Assembly: GCF_007489285.1 (NCBI RefSeq)
Contig: NZ_VLIY01000006.1
Span: forward strand, 124,001 to 188,000
Direction of reading: 5' to 3'
DNA length: 64,000 nt
Source of the DNA: Skermania sp. ID1734
Lineage (GTDB): Bacteria > Actinomycetota > Actinomycetes > Mycobacteriales > Mycobacteriaceae
The translations under genes and the position numbers were made by a program. The notes beneath the pieces are model-generated. The model saw only the letters and a list, made by a program, of their open reading frames with translations, was not told the origin of the DNA and searched no databases. Of this stretch, positions 44,849 to 53,382 are shown in pieces (position 1 is the first letter of the stretch; each line of letters starts with the position of its first letter).

Positions 44849-46042
44849 GTGACCGTATCCGCCCTACCAGCCTCGGGACTGCACCTCGGGCCGGAGCCGC
44901 TCAGCGGGCTCGGCAACCGGGCGTTCGGCGTGTACATCCATGTGCCGTTCTGCGCGACCCGCTGCGGATACTGCGACTTCAACACCTATACGGCAGGCGA
45001 ACTCGGCACGAGTGCCTCGCCGGATTCCTGGTTCGCTGCGCTGCGCGGCGAGTTGGAGCAGGCGGTGACGGTGCTCGGCACATCGGTGCCCGCCGACACC
45101 GTGTTCGTGGGCGGCGGCACTCCTTCGCTGCTCGGCGCCCGCAGGCTCGGTGAGGTCCTCGAGGTGGTTCGCGACACCTTCGGTCTCCAGGCCGACGCGG
45201 AGGTGACCACCGAATCGAATCCGGAGTCGACGTCGCCGCAATTTTTCGCCGACCTTCGGGCGGCCGGGTACACGCGGGTGTCACTGGGCATGCAGTCCGC
45301 CGCCGCACACGTCCTGCGTGTGCTCGACCGCACCCACACGCCCGGACGCGCCGCCGCTGCAGCTCGCGAGGCACAGGAAGCGGGATTCGAGCATGTCAAC
45401 CTCGACCTCATCTACGGCACACCGGGCGAGCGGCGTGAGGACCTGGCTCACTCGCTGGATGCGGTGCTCGATCCCGGTGTCGATCACGTCTCCGCCTATG
45501 CCCTGATCGTCGAAGACGGCACGGCTCTGGCCCGCAAGGTGCGCCGCGGCGAACTACCGGCGCCCGATGACGACGTGCTCGCCGACCGATACCAGCAGGT
45601 CGATGAAGCGTTGTCGGCCGCAGGTCTGCGCTGGTACGAGGTATCCAACTGGGCATCCTCGGACGCCGGCCGGTGCCGGCACAACCTCGGCTACTGGCTC
45701 GACGGCGACTGGTGGGGTGCCGGGCCCGGCGCGCACAGCCACGTCGGCGGCATCCGCTGGTGGAACGTGAAGCATCCCGCGCGCTACGCCGAACAGGTCG
45801 GCGCCGGCCGCCTGCCGGTCGCCGGTTCGGAAACGCTCACTGCTGCCCAACGGCACCTCGAGCACGTCATGCTGACAGTGCGGCTGCGGTCCGGATTGCC
45901 GATAGCCGAACTCAATGCCACGGAGACCGCCGCCGCCGACGCATTGGTTGCCGATGGTCTGCTGCGATCGGAACCGGGCCGGCTCGTACTCACCGACCGC
46001 GGACGACTGCTCGCCGACGCGGTCGTACGAGCGATCCTTTAA
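44849..46042 (+). CDS. hemW: HemW-like radical SAM protein (coproporphyrinogen III oxidase-like)
   Basis: A 397-residue radical SAM enzyme. The cluster motif with the extra Cys-Asp is HVPFCATRCGYCDFNT near residue 33 (CxxxCxxC); GGGTPSLL and YGTPGERREDL follow, and a HemN C-terminal domain ends the protein. Proteins of this length in Gram-positive bacteria are HemW, a heme chaperone, rather than oxygen-independent HemN oxidase. It starts at GTG and converges on the next gene with a 4-bp overlap. It corresponds to Rv2388c. Confidence 0.88.
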   Translation: MTVSALPASGLHLGPEPLSGLGNRAFGVYIHVPFCATRCGYCDFNTYTAGELGTSASPDSWFAALRGELEQAVTVLGTSVPADTVFVGGGTPSLLGARRLGEVLEVVRDTFGLQADAEVTTESNPESTSPQFFADLRAAGYTRVSLGMQSAAAHVLRVLDRTHTPGRAAAAAREAQEAGFEHVNLDLIYGTPGERREDLAHSLDAVLDPGVDHVSAYALIVEDGTALARKVRRGELPAPDDDVLADRYQQVDEALSAAGLRWYEVSNWASSDAGRCRHNLGYWLDGDWWGAGPGAHSHVGGIRWWNVKHPARYAEQVGAGRLPVAGSETLTAAQRHLEHVMLTVRLRSGLPIAELNATETAAADALVADGLLRSEPGRLVLTDRGRLLADAVVRAIL

Positions 46043-46332
46043 TCCAGTTCCAGCACCCGCGCGTGTAGCACCACCCGGTTGCGCAACGCGGCGCGCACGG
46101 CCCGGTGCAGTCCGTCTTCGAGATAGATCGTCCCGTGCCAGCGGACCGCGTGCGGAAACAGATCTCCGTAGAACGTGGAGTCCTCGGACAGCAGTCGGTC
46201 GAGCGCGAGCACCTTCGTGGTGGTGACGATCTCGTCGAGGCGCACCTGGCGCGGCGGAATCTTGGACCAGTCGCGAATCGACAAGCCGTGGTCCGGGTAG
46301 GGCTTGCCCTCCATCACGCCTTTAAAGATCAT
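46039..46332 (-). CDS. Conserved actinobacterial protein with ParB-like motif
   Basis: A 97-residue protein of unknown function (MIFKGVMEGKPYPDHG, IPPRQVRLDEIVTTTKVLAL, then YLEDGLHRAVRAALRNR). The DGLHRAVRA segment resembles the DGNHR-type motif of the ParB/sulfiredoxin fold. Homologues lie upstream of hrcA in mycobacteria (Rv2375), and some databases label such proteins VapB-like antitoxins, which the sequence itself does not support. It starts at ATG 46332 (a GTG at 46344 adds four residues). It is divergent from hrcA and overlaps the 3' end of hemW by 4 bp. Confidence 0.7.
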   Translation of the reverse strand: MIFKGVMEGKPYPDHGLSIRDWSKIPPRQVRLDEIVTTTKVLALDRLLSEDSTFYGDLFPHAVRWHGTIYLEDGLHRAVRAALRNRVVLHARVLELD

Positions 46333-46450
46333 GACGCTCGACACTCTTTACCCACACATGGCGGGATCGTACGCCGGGGGAGCGTGAACTGCCGATTAGA
46401 CTGAATATTTGCAAGCACAGCAGTAAATGCGGCCGGTCAGGGAGGTGAAG

Positions 46451-47488
46451 TTGTTGTCCAGCACTGATGAACGGCGCTTCGAAGTTCTCCGTGCGATCGT
46501 CGCCGACTATGTCGCCACCAAGGAGCCGGTCGGGTCGAAAGTGCTCGTCGAGCGCCACAACCTCGGCGTCTCGAGTGCCACGGTCCGCAACGACATGGCC
46601 GTGCTCGAGGCTGAGGGGTACATCACCCAACCGCACACGAGTTCGGGCCGGGTGCCCACCGACAAGGGCTACCGGCAGTTCGTGGATCGCATTGCCGACG
46701 TCAAGCCACTCTCGGCGGCCGAGCGTCGCGCGATTCTCGAGTTTCTGGAATCGGGCGTGGACCTCGATGACATCCTGCGTCGCGGCGTGCGCCTGCTCGC
46801 CCAGCTGACCCGGCAGGTCGCGATCGTGCAGTACCCGACGCTGTCGGCGTCCTCGGTTCGCCACCTCGAGGTCGTCGCCTTGACCCCGGCCCGGCTGCTG
46901 CTGGTCTTGATCACCGACACCGGTCGCGTCGATCAGCGCATCGTCGAACTCGGCGACGTCCTCGACGACGAGGGCCTGTCCGACCTGCGCGTACTGCTCG
47001 GGGCCGCACTCGAAGGAAAGCGGTTGGCAGCGGCGTCGATCGCGGTAAGCGAGCTGGCCGAAAACGCGCCGACCCGCATTCGAGACGCCGTCGTGCGGGC
47101 CGCTACCGTGCTGGTCGAGACGCTCGTCGAGCACCCGGAAGAACGACTGGTGCTCGGCGGCACCGCCAACCTCACCCGTAACGCGGCCGACTTTGCTGGG
47201 CTTTCCGGATCACTGCGTTCGGTCCTTGAGGCGCTCGAGGAGCAGGTGGTCATTCTCAAGTTGCTGGCGGCGGCGCAGCAGCCGGGGATGGTCACCGTGC
47301 GCATCGGCGAGGAGACCCAGATCGAGCAGATGCGCGGGGCGTCGATGGTGTCCACCGGATACGGCGCGCAAGGCACCGTGCTCGGCGGTATGGGAGTCTT
47401 GGGACCGACACGGATGGACTATCCCGGAACAATTGCCTCGGTAGCCGCGGTTGCCAGGTACATCGGTGAGGTACTCGCTGAGCGGTGA
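46451..47488 (+). CDS. hrcA: Heat-inducible transcription repressor HrcA
   Basis: A 345-residue repressor of class I heat-shock genes. The N-terminal winged helix is [20 protein letters not shown] followed by [17 protein letters not shown]; the GAF-like middle domain and the conserved C-terminal helices ([19 protein letters not shown]) are intact. The start is TTG 46451, since GGAGG lies 5 nt upstream; a further TTG at 46454 and an ATG at 46427 without SD are alternatives. I did not find a CIRCE site in front of it. It is followed by dnaJ, as in most actinobacteria. Confidence 0.95.
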   Translation: MLSSTDERRFEVLRAIVADYVATKEPVGSKVLVERHNLGVSSATVRNDMAVLEAEGYITQPHTSSGRVPTDKGYRQFVDRIADVKPLSAAERRAILEFLESGVDLDDILRRGVRLLAQLTRQVAIVQYPTLSASSVRHLEVVALTPARLLLVLITDTGRVDQRIVELGDVLDDEGLSDLRVLLGAALEGKRLAAASIAVSELAENAPTRIRDAVVRAATVLVETLVEHPEERLVLGGTANLTRNAADFAGLSGSLRSVLEALEEQVVILKLLAAAQQPGMVTVRIGEETQIEQMRGASMVSTGYGAQGTVLGGMGVLGPTRMDYPGTIASVAAVARYIGEVLAER

Positions 47489-47574
47489 CACCGCTGGGAT
47501 TTCAGGTATTTCAAAAAGGCTTGGACTGAGCTTCGTCAAGTGGCTCCTGCAAGTGTGAAGGTAGAGAGACGACA

Positions 47575-48720
47575 GTGGCACGCGACTATTACGGAACGCT
47601 CGGCGTCGAGCGCAACGCCTCCGATCAGGAGATCAAGCGGGCGTACCGCAAGCTGGCTCGAGAGTTCCACCCGGATGTGAACCCCGACGAGGCGGCACAG
47701 GCGAGGTTCAAGGAAATCTCGGCCGCCTACGAGGTGTTGTCCGATCCGGAGAAGCGGCGCATCGTCGACCTCGGTGGCGATCCCTTGGAGTCGGGTCCGG
47801 GTGCCGGGTTCAGCGGCGCTGGCTTCGGCGGGCTCGGTGACGTGTTCGAGGCGTTCTTCGGCGGTGCCTCGGCTGCGGGCGGGCGGCGGGGTCCGCGCGG
47901 CCGGGTGCAGCCGGGTTCGGACTCCCTGCTGCGCACCAAACTGACGCTCGAAGAATGCGCGACAGGGGTGGCCAAACACATCACGGTCGATACCGCGATC
48001 CTCTGCGATCTGTGCGGCGGCAAGGGCACGAACGGCAATTCCAAACCGGTGCGCTGCGACACCTGCCACGGCATGGGCGAGATCCAGACGGTGCAGCGCT
48101 CGTTCCTCGGCCAGGTCATGACCTCGCGGCAGTGCCCCACCTGTCGCGGCCTCGGTGAAGTGATCCCCGATCCATGCCACAAGTGCGGTGGCGACGGACG
48201 GGTGCGGTCCCGCCGGGACATCACCGCCCGCATTCCCGCGGGCGTGGCCAACGGCATGCGCATTCGCCTGGCCGGCCAGGGCGAGGTCGGGCCCGGCGGT
48301 GGGCCGGCCGGCGACCTCTACATCGAGGTCGCCGAGCAGCAACACGAGACCTTCATGCGTGACGGCGACGACCTGCACTGCACCATCCGCATACCGATGG
48401 TCGATGCGGCGCTGGGCACCACGGTGGTGGTCGACGCAATCCTCGACGGGCCTACGGAGTTGACCATCGAGCCGGGCACCCAGCCCAATGCGGTCATACT
48501 GCTGGCCGGGCACGGCATGCCACGCCTACGGTCGGGCCAGCGTGGTGATTTGCACGCGCACCTCGAGGTGGTGGTGCCCACGAAGCTCGACCACAAACAG
48601 GCTGAACTGCTGCGCGAGTACAAGGGACTGCGACCCCGCGATCACGCCGAGGTCGTCTCGGTCGGCACCGCACATCAGGGCGGACTGTTCTCTCGCTTGC
48701 GCGCCTCGTTCAGTCGTTAA
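47575..48720 (+). CDS. dnaJ: Chaperone protein DnaJ (DnaJ2 type)
   Basis: A 381-residue Hsp40 co-chaperone of DnaK. The J domain is at residues 1-68 with the HPD motif (FHPDVNPDE), a Gly/Phe-rich linker covers about 70-110, and the zinc domain has four CxxCxGxG repeats ([32 protein letters not shown]), followed by the C-terminal substrate domains. Location after hrcA rather than dnaK-grpE identifies it as the second DnaJ of actinobacteria. It starts at GTG. Confidence 0.95.
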   Translation: MARDYYGTLGVERNASDQEIKRAYRKLAREFHPDVNPDEAAQARFKEISAAYEVLSDPEKRRIVDLGGDPLESGPGAGFSGAGFGGLGDVFEAFFGGASAAGGRRGPRGRVQPGSDSLLRTKLTLEECATGVAKHITVDTAILCDLCGGKGTNGNSKPVRCDTCHGMGEIQTVQRSFLGQVMTSRQCPTCRGLGEVIPDPCHKCGGDGRVRSRRDITARIPAGVANGMRIRLAGQGEVGPGGGPAGDLYIEVAEQQHETFMRDGDDLHCTIRIPMVDAALGTTVVVDAILDGPTELTIEPGTQPNAVILLAGHGMPRLRSGQRGDLHAHLEVVVPTKLDHKQAELLREYKGLRPRDHAEVVSVGTAHQGGLFSRLRASFSR

Positions 48721-48724
48721 CTCG

Positions 48725-49501
48725 GTGGCCGCCACGGTTTTCTACGTCGACACGGTGCCCGAGCCGGGTGCGGTCGCGGTGCTCGACGGCGCTGAGGGTC
48801 GGCACGCCGCGACGGTGCGCCGGATCCGGGCGGGGGAGCGGTTGGTGGTTTCCGACGGTGCTGGCGTGATGGCCAAAGCCACCGTCGTCGCCGCGGCCAA
48901 GGATCGGCTGGAGCTGTCGATCGGCACCAAATGGATTGCCCAGCAGCCTGTTCCGCGTGTCACTCTCGTTCAGGCGCTGCCCAAATCGGATCGTGCGGAA
49001 CTGGCCGTCGAGCTCGCCACCGAGGCGGGCATCGACGTGATCGTGCCGTGGGCCGCGGCTCGCTGTGTATCTCGTTGGGACGGAACAAAAGCGGCCAAGG
49101 GCGTGGCGAAATGGTGCGCTGCCGCTCGGGCTGCCGCCCGCCAGTCGCGTCGGCCGTACGTCCCCGAAGTGACTGAGCTTGCCAGCACGGCAACGGTTCT
49201 GGAACTGGTCACGCAGTGCGTCGAGCGAGGGGGAATCGTGGTGGCGCTGCACGAGTCTGCCTCCCAGGCTTTTTCGGCGTTGCCGTTCGGTGATGCCGCA
49301 GAGGTGATGCTCGTCGTCGGTCCCGAAGGCGGACTCGATGATGGAGAGCTGACGCGGCTGCAATCGGTCGGTGCGCGCGTCGCCTTGCTGGGGCCGACGG
49401 TGCTGCGCACCTCCACTGCAGCGGCGGTGGCGTTAGGCGCTCTCGGGGCGCTGACTTCGCGCTGGTCGCTCGGTCCTGCGGCCACGCACGAGGACCCCTG
49501 A
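48725..49501 (+). CDS. rsmE: 16S rRNA (uracil-1498-N3)-methyltransferase
   Basis: A 258-residue SPOUT methyltransferase for m3U1498 in 16S rRNA. An N-terminal PUA-like domain (about 1-75, with GRHAATVRRIRAGERLVVSDG) precedes the trefoil-knot domain, with VQALPKSDRAELAVELATE, SRWDG and the SAM-binding knot MLVVGPEGGLDDGE near 196 and ALLGPTVLRTSTAA. It starts at GTG 4 bp after dnaJ. Its last 69 bp overlap, on the opposite strand, the end of the TetR gene. Confidence 0.94.
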   Translation: MAATVFYVDTVPEPGAVAVLDGAEGRHAATVRRIRAGERLVVSDGAGVMAKATVVAAAKDRLELSIGTKWIAQQPVPRVTLVQALPKSDRAELAVELATEAGIDVIVPWAAARCVSRWDGTKAAKGVAKWCAAARAAARQSRRPYVPEVTELASTATVLELVTQCVERGGIVVALHESASQAFSALPFGDAAEVMLVVGPEGGLDDGELTRLQSVGARVALLGPTVLRTSTAAAVALGALGALTSRWSLGPAATHEDP

Positions 49502-50104
49502 GACGAGTTCGGTCACAGTCGGGGCGATGCTCTCCAGATCCTCATCGTGCTCGACCGAGCGCACGATCAACTCCGCGATTCCGCCGACGACGGCGGTAGC
49601 GAGCGCGTCGGACGGGACGACTACCTGCCGATTGACCGTCTGCACGCGAGTTGCTATCTCCTGCAATTTCTTTGCGAGCCGGTCCTGAACTTCGCGGCGC
49701 GGCACCGACGCTGGCCCGTTGGCGTGCATGGCCACGAAGTGCGTGTAAGTCAGGTTGGGCTGGGCTGCCAGGGCATGCAGCAACGCGCGGGCGGACCGCT
49801 CGATCAACCCGGCCGGATCCGCGGATTCGTTGCTCGCGATCTCGATGGCCCCGAGCATCCGGGACCCGACTATTTCGTGGCAGGCCACCAGGCAGGCGTA
49901 CTTGTCGCTGAACTGCTCGTAGAAGGTGCGCCGGGAGACGTGCGCACGGGCGACGATGTCGGCGATCGTGGTCGCGGCGTAGCCCTTTTCGGCAACGGTT
50001 GCGGCCAATGCCTCGACGAGTCGAAGCCGGACATCGCTATCGGTTCCGGTGGCGGTGTCGGAATCGGTGGCCGGCACGTCGGGTTCCGCGGCCGGGACGG
50101 TCAT
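49433..50104 (-). CDS. TetR-family transcriptional regulator
   Basis: A 223-residue regulator with an N-terminal TetR helix-turn-helix near 27-70 (VAEKGYAATTIADIVARAHVSRRTFYEQF) and an all-helical ligand domain. The first 23 residues are Thr/Asp/Ala-rich. It is divergent from an SDR gene across 192 bp containing three similar palindromes, so it probably represses itself and the two SDR genes. The ligand is unknown; the SDR neighbours suggest a lipid, steroid or alcohol metabolite. Confidence 0.9.
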   Translation of the reverse strand: MTVPAAEPDVPATDSDTATGTDSDVRLRLVEALAATVAEKGYAATTIADIVARAHVSRRTFYEQFSDKYACLVACHEIVGSRMLGAIEIASNESADPAGLIERSARALLHALAAQPNLTYTHFVAMHANGPASVPRREVQDRLAKKLQEIATRVQTVNRQVVVPSDALATAVVGGIAELIVRSVEHDEDLESIAPTVTELVSGVLVRGRRTERPARSQRPESA

Positions 50105-50128
50105 CGGCGCTTCCTCTCGTTAACTCCT

Positions 50129-50146
50129 CGGTACTTAACAGTACCG
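50129..50146. promoter_or_regulatory. Operator-like palindrome O1
   Basis: CGGTACTTAACAGTACCG has perfect 7-bp arms around TAAC. It is 25 bp from the start of the TetR gene and shares 15 of 18 bases with O3. Confidence 0.6.
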
Positions 50147-50193
50147 TAGGTTTACCTGCGCTAATGAGAGAACCGCCACATTGGCTTGGCAAG

Positions 50194-50211
50194 CGGTACC
50201 GCTGCGTACCA
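50194..50211. promoter_or_regulatory. Operator-like palindrome O2 (weaker)
   Basis: CGGTACCGCTGCGTACCA keeps the GGTAC / GTACC half-sites at the same spacing as O1 and O3 but with a different centre. It may be a low-affinity site. Confidence 0.4.
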
Positions 50212-50225
50212 TGATCTTAGGTATC

Positions 50226-50243
50226 CGGTACGTCACAGTACCA
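50226..50243. promoter_or_regulatory. Operator-like palindrome O3
   Basis: CGGTACGTCACAGTACCA matches O1 in both half-sites and lies 54 bp upstream of the first SDR gene. Together with O1 it suggests binding of the divergent TetR protein on both promoters. Confidence 0.55.
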
Positions 50244-50296
50244 ACACCGCTGTGAGGCAGCTCCCTATCCGAACTTTCACCGCGAAGGAACCGAAC

Positions 50297-51298
50297 ATGA
50301 TCACTACCGTTGCGGCTCTGGCCGAATTGCCGATCGTGCGCGACATCGTTTCGCCGAACCCGACGCCGCTTGCGGGTCGGCGGGTCCTCATCACCGGCGC
50401 TTCGTCGGGGATCGGCGCTGCGGCTGCCCACAAGGCGGCCGACGCCGGCGCCGAGGTCATCCTCGTGGCGCGCAGCGCCGACAAGCTCGACCAGGTGCGC
50501 GACGATATCGTCGCCGGTGGTGGTCGCGCGTTCGTGTACGCCTGCGACGTGACCGACGAGGATTCGGTCCACCGGCTCGTTGCCGAGGTGATCGACAACC
50601 ATGGCGGGGTCGACATGTTGGTCAACAACGCGGGCCGCTCCATTCGTCGCTCGCTGAATCTCGCCCAGGATCGCTTCCACGACTTCGAACGCACCATGGC
50701 GCTGAACTACTTCGGCGCCCTGCGGTTGATCATGGAATTGCTGCCGCACATGCGCGAAAACGGCTTTGGCCACATCGTCAACATCTCCTCGATCGGCGTG
50801 CAGACCAACACCCCGCGCTTCTCGGCCTACGTCGCCTCGAAGGCCGCTCTCGACGCGTTCAGCCGGGTCGCGGCCAGCGAGGTGTGCGGCGACGGCGTCA
50901 CCTTCACCACCATCCACATGCCGCTGGTGCGCACCCCGATGATCGCGCCGACCTCCATGTACGACGCGTTCCCCACGCTGTCCCCGGACGAGGCCGCCGA
51001 CCTGGTCCTGCGGGGGCTGGTCAAGCGCCCGAAGGAGATCGGTACGCCGATGGGAACCCTTGGCGAACTGAGCTACACGCTGGCGCCGGGGTTGGTCGAC
51101 AAGATCCTGCACAAGGCCTACGAGCTGTTCCCCGACTCGCACGCGGCCAAGGGCGTGACGCCGATCTCCGAATCGGTGGCCGACCAGCGCGATGCGCGCA
51201 CCGTGGCGCTGACCACCGCCTCGAAAGTTCTGCAGGACCAACCGCTTTCGCGCGCCGCAAAAAGCATGATTCGCCTACTGCCCGGAATCCACTGGTAA
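50297..51298 (+). CDS. Short-chain dehydrogenase/reductase (SDR)
   Basis: A 333-residue SDR oxidoreductase. The cofactor motif is VLITGASSGIGAAAAHKA near residue 33 (TGxxxGxG), NNAG is in MLVNNAGRSIRR, the catalytic Ser is in IVNISSIG, and Tyr/Lys are in AYVASKAAL. It has an extra C-terminal region of about 80 residues ending in a hydrophobic/basic helix (AKSMIRLLPGIHW), which may anchor it to membrane or lipid. GAAGGA is 7 nt upstream of ATG. It is followed by a second SDR gene 33 bp later; both are probably controlled by the divergent TetR. The substrate is unknown. Confidence 0.88.
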   Translation: MITTVAALAELPIVRDIVSPNPTPLAGRRVLITGASSGIGAAAAHKAADAGAEVILVARSADKLDQVRDDIVAGGGRAFVYACDVTDEDSVHRLVAEVIDNHGGVDMLVNNAGRSIRRSLNLAQDRFHDFERTMALNYFGALRLIMELLPHMRENGFGHIVNISSIGVQTNTPRFSAYVASKAALDAFSRVAASEVCGDGVTFTTIHMPLVRTPMIAPTSMYDAFPTLSPDEAADLVLRGLVKRPKEIGTPMGTLGELSYTLAPGLVDKILHKAYELFPDSHAAKGVTPISESVADQRDARTVALTTASKVLQDQPLSRAAKSMIRLLPGIHW

Positions 51299-51331
51299 GC
51301 CCGACCAACTCGACCCGACAAGGAAACTGAC

Positions 51332-52162
51332 ATGAAATACGTTGCAGGCAAAAAGGTTCTGATCACGGGCGCGGCCATGGGCATGGGCAAGCTGTATGCC
51401 CAGCTGGCCGTCCGGGAAGGCGCTGCCGCGGTGGTGCTGTGGGATATCAACGAAGCCGCCCTGGACGCGACCGTGGCCGAGTTGTCCGGCGCTGGTCACA
51501 AGGTGCGCGGCTACGTCGTCGACGTGGCCGACCGGGCCCAGATCGAAAAGGCCGCGGCCCAGGTGCGGTCCGACACCGGCGATCCCGAGATCGTCTTCAA
51601 CAACGCCGGCGTGGTGCGCGGCAACAGCTACTTCTGGGAGACCGACAGCGAGCGGGACACCGAATTCACGATGAAGATCAACTCGCTCGCGCCGATGTTC
51701 ATTGCGCGTGAGTTCCTGCCCGGGATGATCGCCTCCGGCGAGGAATGCCGGCTGGTCAACATCGCCTCTGCCGCCGGGCTGACGGCCAACCCCCGGATGG
51801 CGTCGTACTGCGGATCGAAGTGGGCCGCGGTCGGCTGGTCCGACTCCGTGCGCCTGGAACTCGAGCAGGCCGGCCACAGCCACGTCAAGGTGACCACCGT
51901 CTGCCCGTACTACATCAGCACCGGAATGTTCGAAGGCGCCAAGGCCGCGCCGCTGCTGCCGATTCTCGAGCCCGAGGCCGTCGTCAACGAGGTGTGGAAG
52001 CAGATGAAGAAGGGCGCACCGTTCGTCGTGCTGCCCAAGACGGTGGTGCTCTCGGAGGTCTTCAAAGGCATCCTGCCGACCGGCGTGCGCGACTTCGTCG
52101 CCGGCCGAGTGCTCGGCGTCTACAAGACGATGGAGGACTTCACCGGCCGCGCCAGCGCCTGA
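51332..52162 (+). CDS. Short-chain dehydrogenase/reductase (SDR)
   Basis: A 276-residue SDR enzyme: VLITGAAMGMGKLYAQLA at residue 9 (cofactor), FNNAGVVRG, catalytic Ser in NIASAAGL, and Tyr-Lys in SYCGSKWAAVG (YxxxK is YCGSK). Asp after the second strand (LWDINEAAL) favours NAD(H). The C-terminal region KTVVLSEVFKGILPTGVRDF resembles SDRs acting on hydrophobic alcohols or retinol-like substrates. SD AAGGAA is 8 nt upstream. It forms a two-gene unit with the preceding SDR. Confidence 0.88.
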   Translation: MKYVAGKKVLITGAAMGMGKLYAQLAVREGAAAVVLWDINEAALDATVAELSGAGHKVRGYVVDVADRAQIEKAAAQVRSDTGDPEIVFNNAGVVRGNSYFWETDSERDTEFTMKINSLAPMFIAREFLPGMIASGEECRLVNIASAAGLTANPRMASYCGSKWAAVGWSDSVRLELEQAGHSHVKVTTVCPYYISTGMFEGAKAAPLLPILEPEAVVNEVWKQMKKGAPFVVLPKTVVLSEVFKGILPTGVRDFVAGRVLGVYKTMEDFTGRASA

Positions 52163-52179
52163 TCAAACACCCAGCCTGA

Positions 52180-53382
52180 TCAAAACACCCAGAAGGCCAA
52201 TACCAACCCGGTGAGGACGCCGGTCGCCGCCCCGACGAGCACCAACAGCCATTCGGCTCGGTGTAAGGCGGGGCGGATCAGGCCGACGAACTCCTCGGCG
52301 CTCAGGTCGAGCATCCGGTTGAGGAAGACGTCCTCGAGCACCACCTGCCGCTCGCGGCTGAACGCTGGATCCGAAAGCGGTTCGAGCGCAACGTCGATGG
52401 TGTGATCGGCCAGTCGGCTGGCAAGATCGGCGATTTGCTCGTCGGTGCGCGCCTCCCGGAAGGTTGGGCGTGCATATTCGATCGCGTCGTCGATCATCGG
52501 CGCGACGTGTTCGCTGACCAGCGCGCGCAGCAGATCCCCGCGCGGGCCGTTCAAGATGTCGGTGACCAGGCTGCGCACGGTCAGTATTTCCCGAGTGACC
52601 ACACGCGTGCCGACCCGGGAAACGCGTTCCTGGTCGGCGCCGAGGAGCCCATAGCGCACCGTGGACCCGAACGCGGCAATCGGGATTCCGAGCAGAATGG
52701 TCACAGCCACTGCGTCGCCGATGGCGAAGGTCAAGGCGCCGACAAGGGGCAATTCGATCCAGTCCGGCCAGACGGTGAATTCCGCGAGTGTGAGAATCCC
52801 GGCGATCAGCCCGATCGGGAGGCCCGCCTTGCGCAAGAACCCGAATTCGCGGCGGCCCGCAGTGGCGAACAGCCGGTTGAGCATGGCCGCGTCGTCTACC
52901 AGGCGCACCCGCACGAGATGGTCGACATCGACGAGGTCGTCGAGCTTGCGGTCGATGTCGGCCGTGACGGCGGGGATCACTGTGGGCAGCGATTTCTGGA
53001 TGCGTTCGGCTACGTCGGCTTTCACATCCGGACTCAACTCGTCCCACAGCTGCGGGTCGGCGTCGAGCATGACGTCCTCGACGAACTCGGCCGTTCGCGG
53101 GCGCACGGACAACACCAGGTGTTCGGCAATGCGATCGGGATCCATCGCCTGATAAACGTCGCGGATGGTGCCGACCCGATCGATCAGGCTGTCGAACAAC
53201 CGCGGCGCGATCCGGGCCGCCATCGCTGGAAGCAATCCTTGCCACCCGAGCGGTCCGACGCCGACGAACCGCACCGGCCGAAACAGCGCGGCGACCGTGA
53301 GCGAGTGGGCGAGGTAGCCGGTTATCGCCATGGCAATCGGTATGGCGACGTAGAGCCATTCGTGATCCTCGAGCACCCTCAC
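52180..53382 (-). CDS. DUF445 family membrane protein
   Basis: A 400-residue protein. An N-terminal membrane helix (LYVAIPIAMAITGYLAHSLT near residue 10) leads to the DUF445 motif AALFRPVRFVGVGPLGWQGLLP. A long helical soluble region follows, with two more hydrophobic segments near 205-260, and a C-terminal helix WLLVLVGAATGVLTGLVLAF closes the protein. DUF445 proteins are of unknown function. It starts at GTG 53382, overlapping the stop of the potassium channel gene (GTGA), so the two are coupled; the frame is open to 53589 but that region belongs to the channel gene. Confidence 0.82.
   Translation of the reverse strand: MRVLEDHEWLYVAIPIAMAITGYLAHSLTVAALFRPVRFVGVGPLGWQGLLPAMAARIAPRLFDSLIDRVGTIRDVYQAMDPDRIAEHLVLSVRPRTAEFVEDVMLDADPQLWDELSPDVKADVAERIQKSLPTVIPAVTADIDRKLDDLVDVDHLVRVRLVDDAAMLNRLFATAGRREFGFLRKAGLPIGLIAGILTLAEFTVWPDWIELPLVGALTFAIGDAVAVTILLGIPIAAFGSTVRYGLLGADQERVSRVGTRVVTREILTVRSLVTDILNGPRGDLLRALVSEHVAPMIDDAIEYARPTFREARTDEQIADLASRLADHTIDVALEPLSDPAFSRERQVVLEDVFLNRMLDLSAEEFVGLIRPALHRAEWLLVLVGAATGVLTGLVLAFWVF

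Noticed and set aside
46380-46425. Possible CIRCE element before hrcA
   Set aside because: TTAGACTGAATATTTGCAAG only partly resembles one half-site and has no matching second half.
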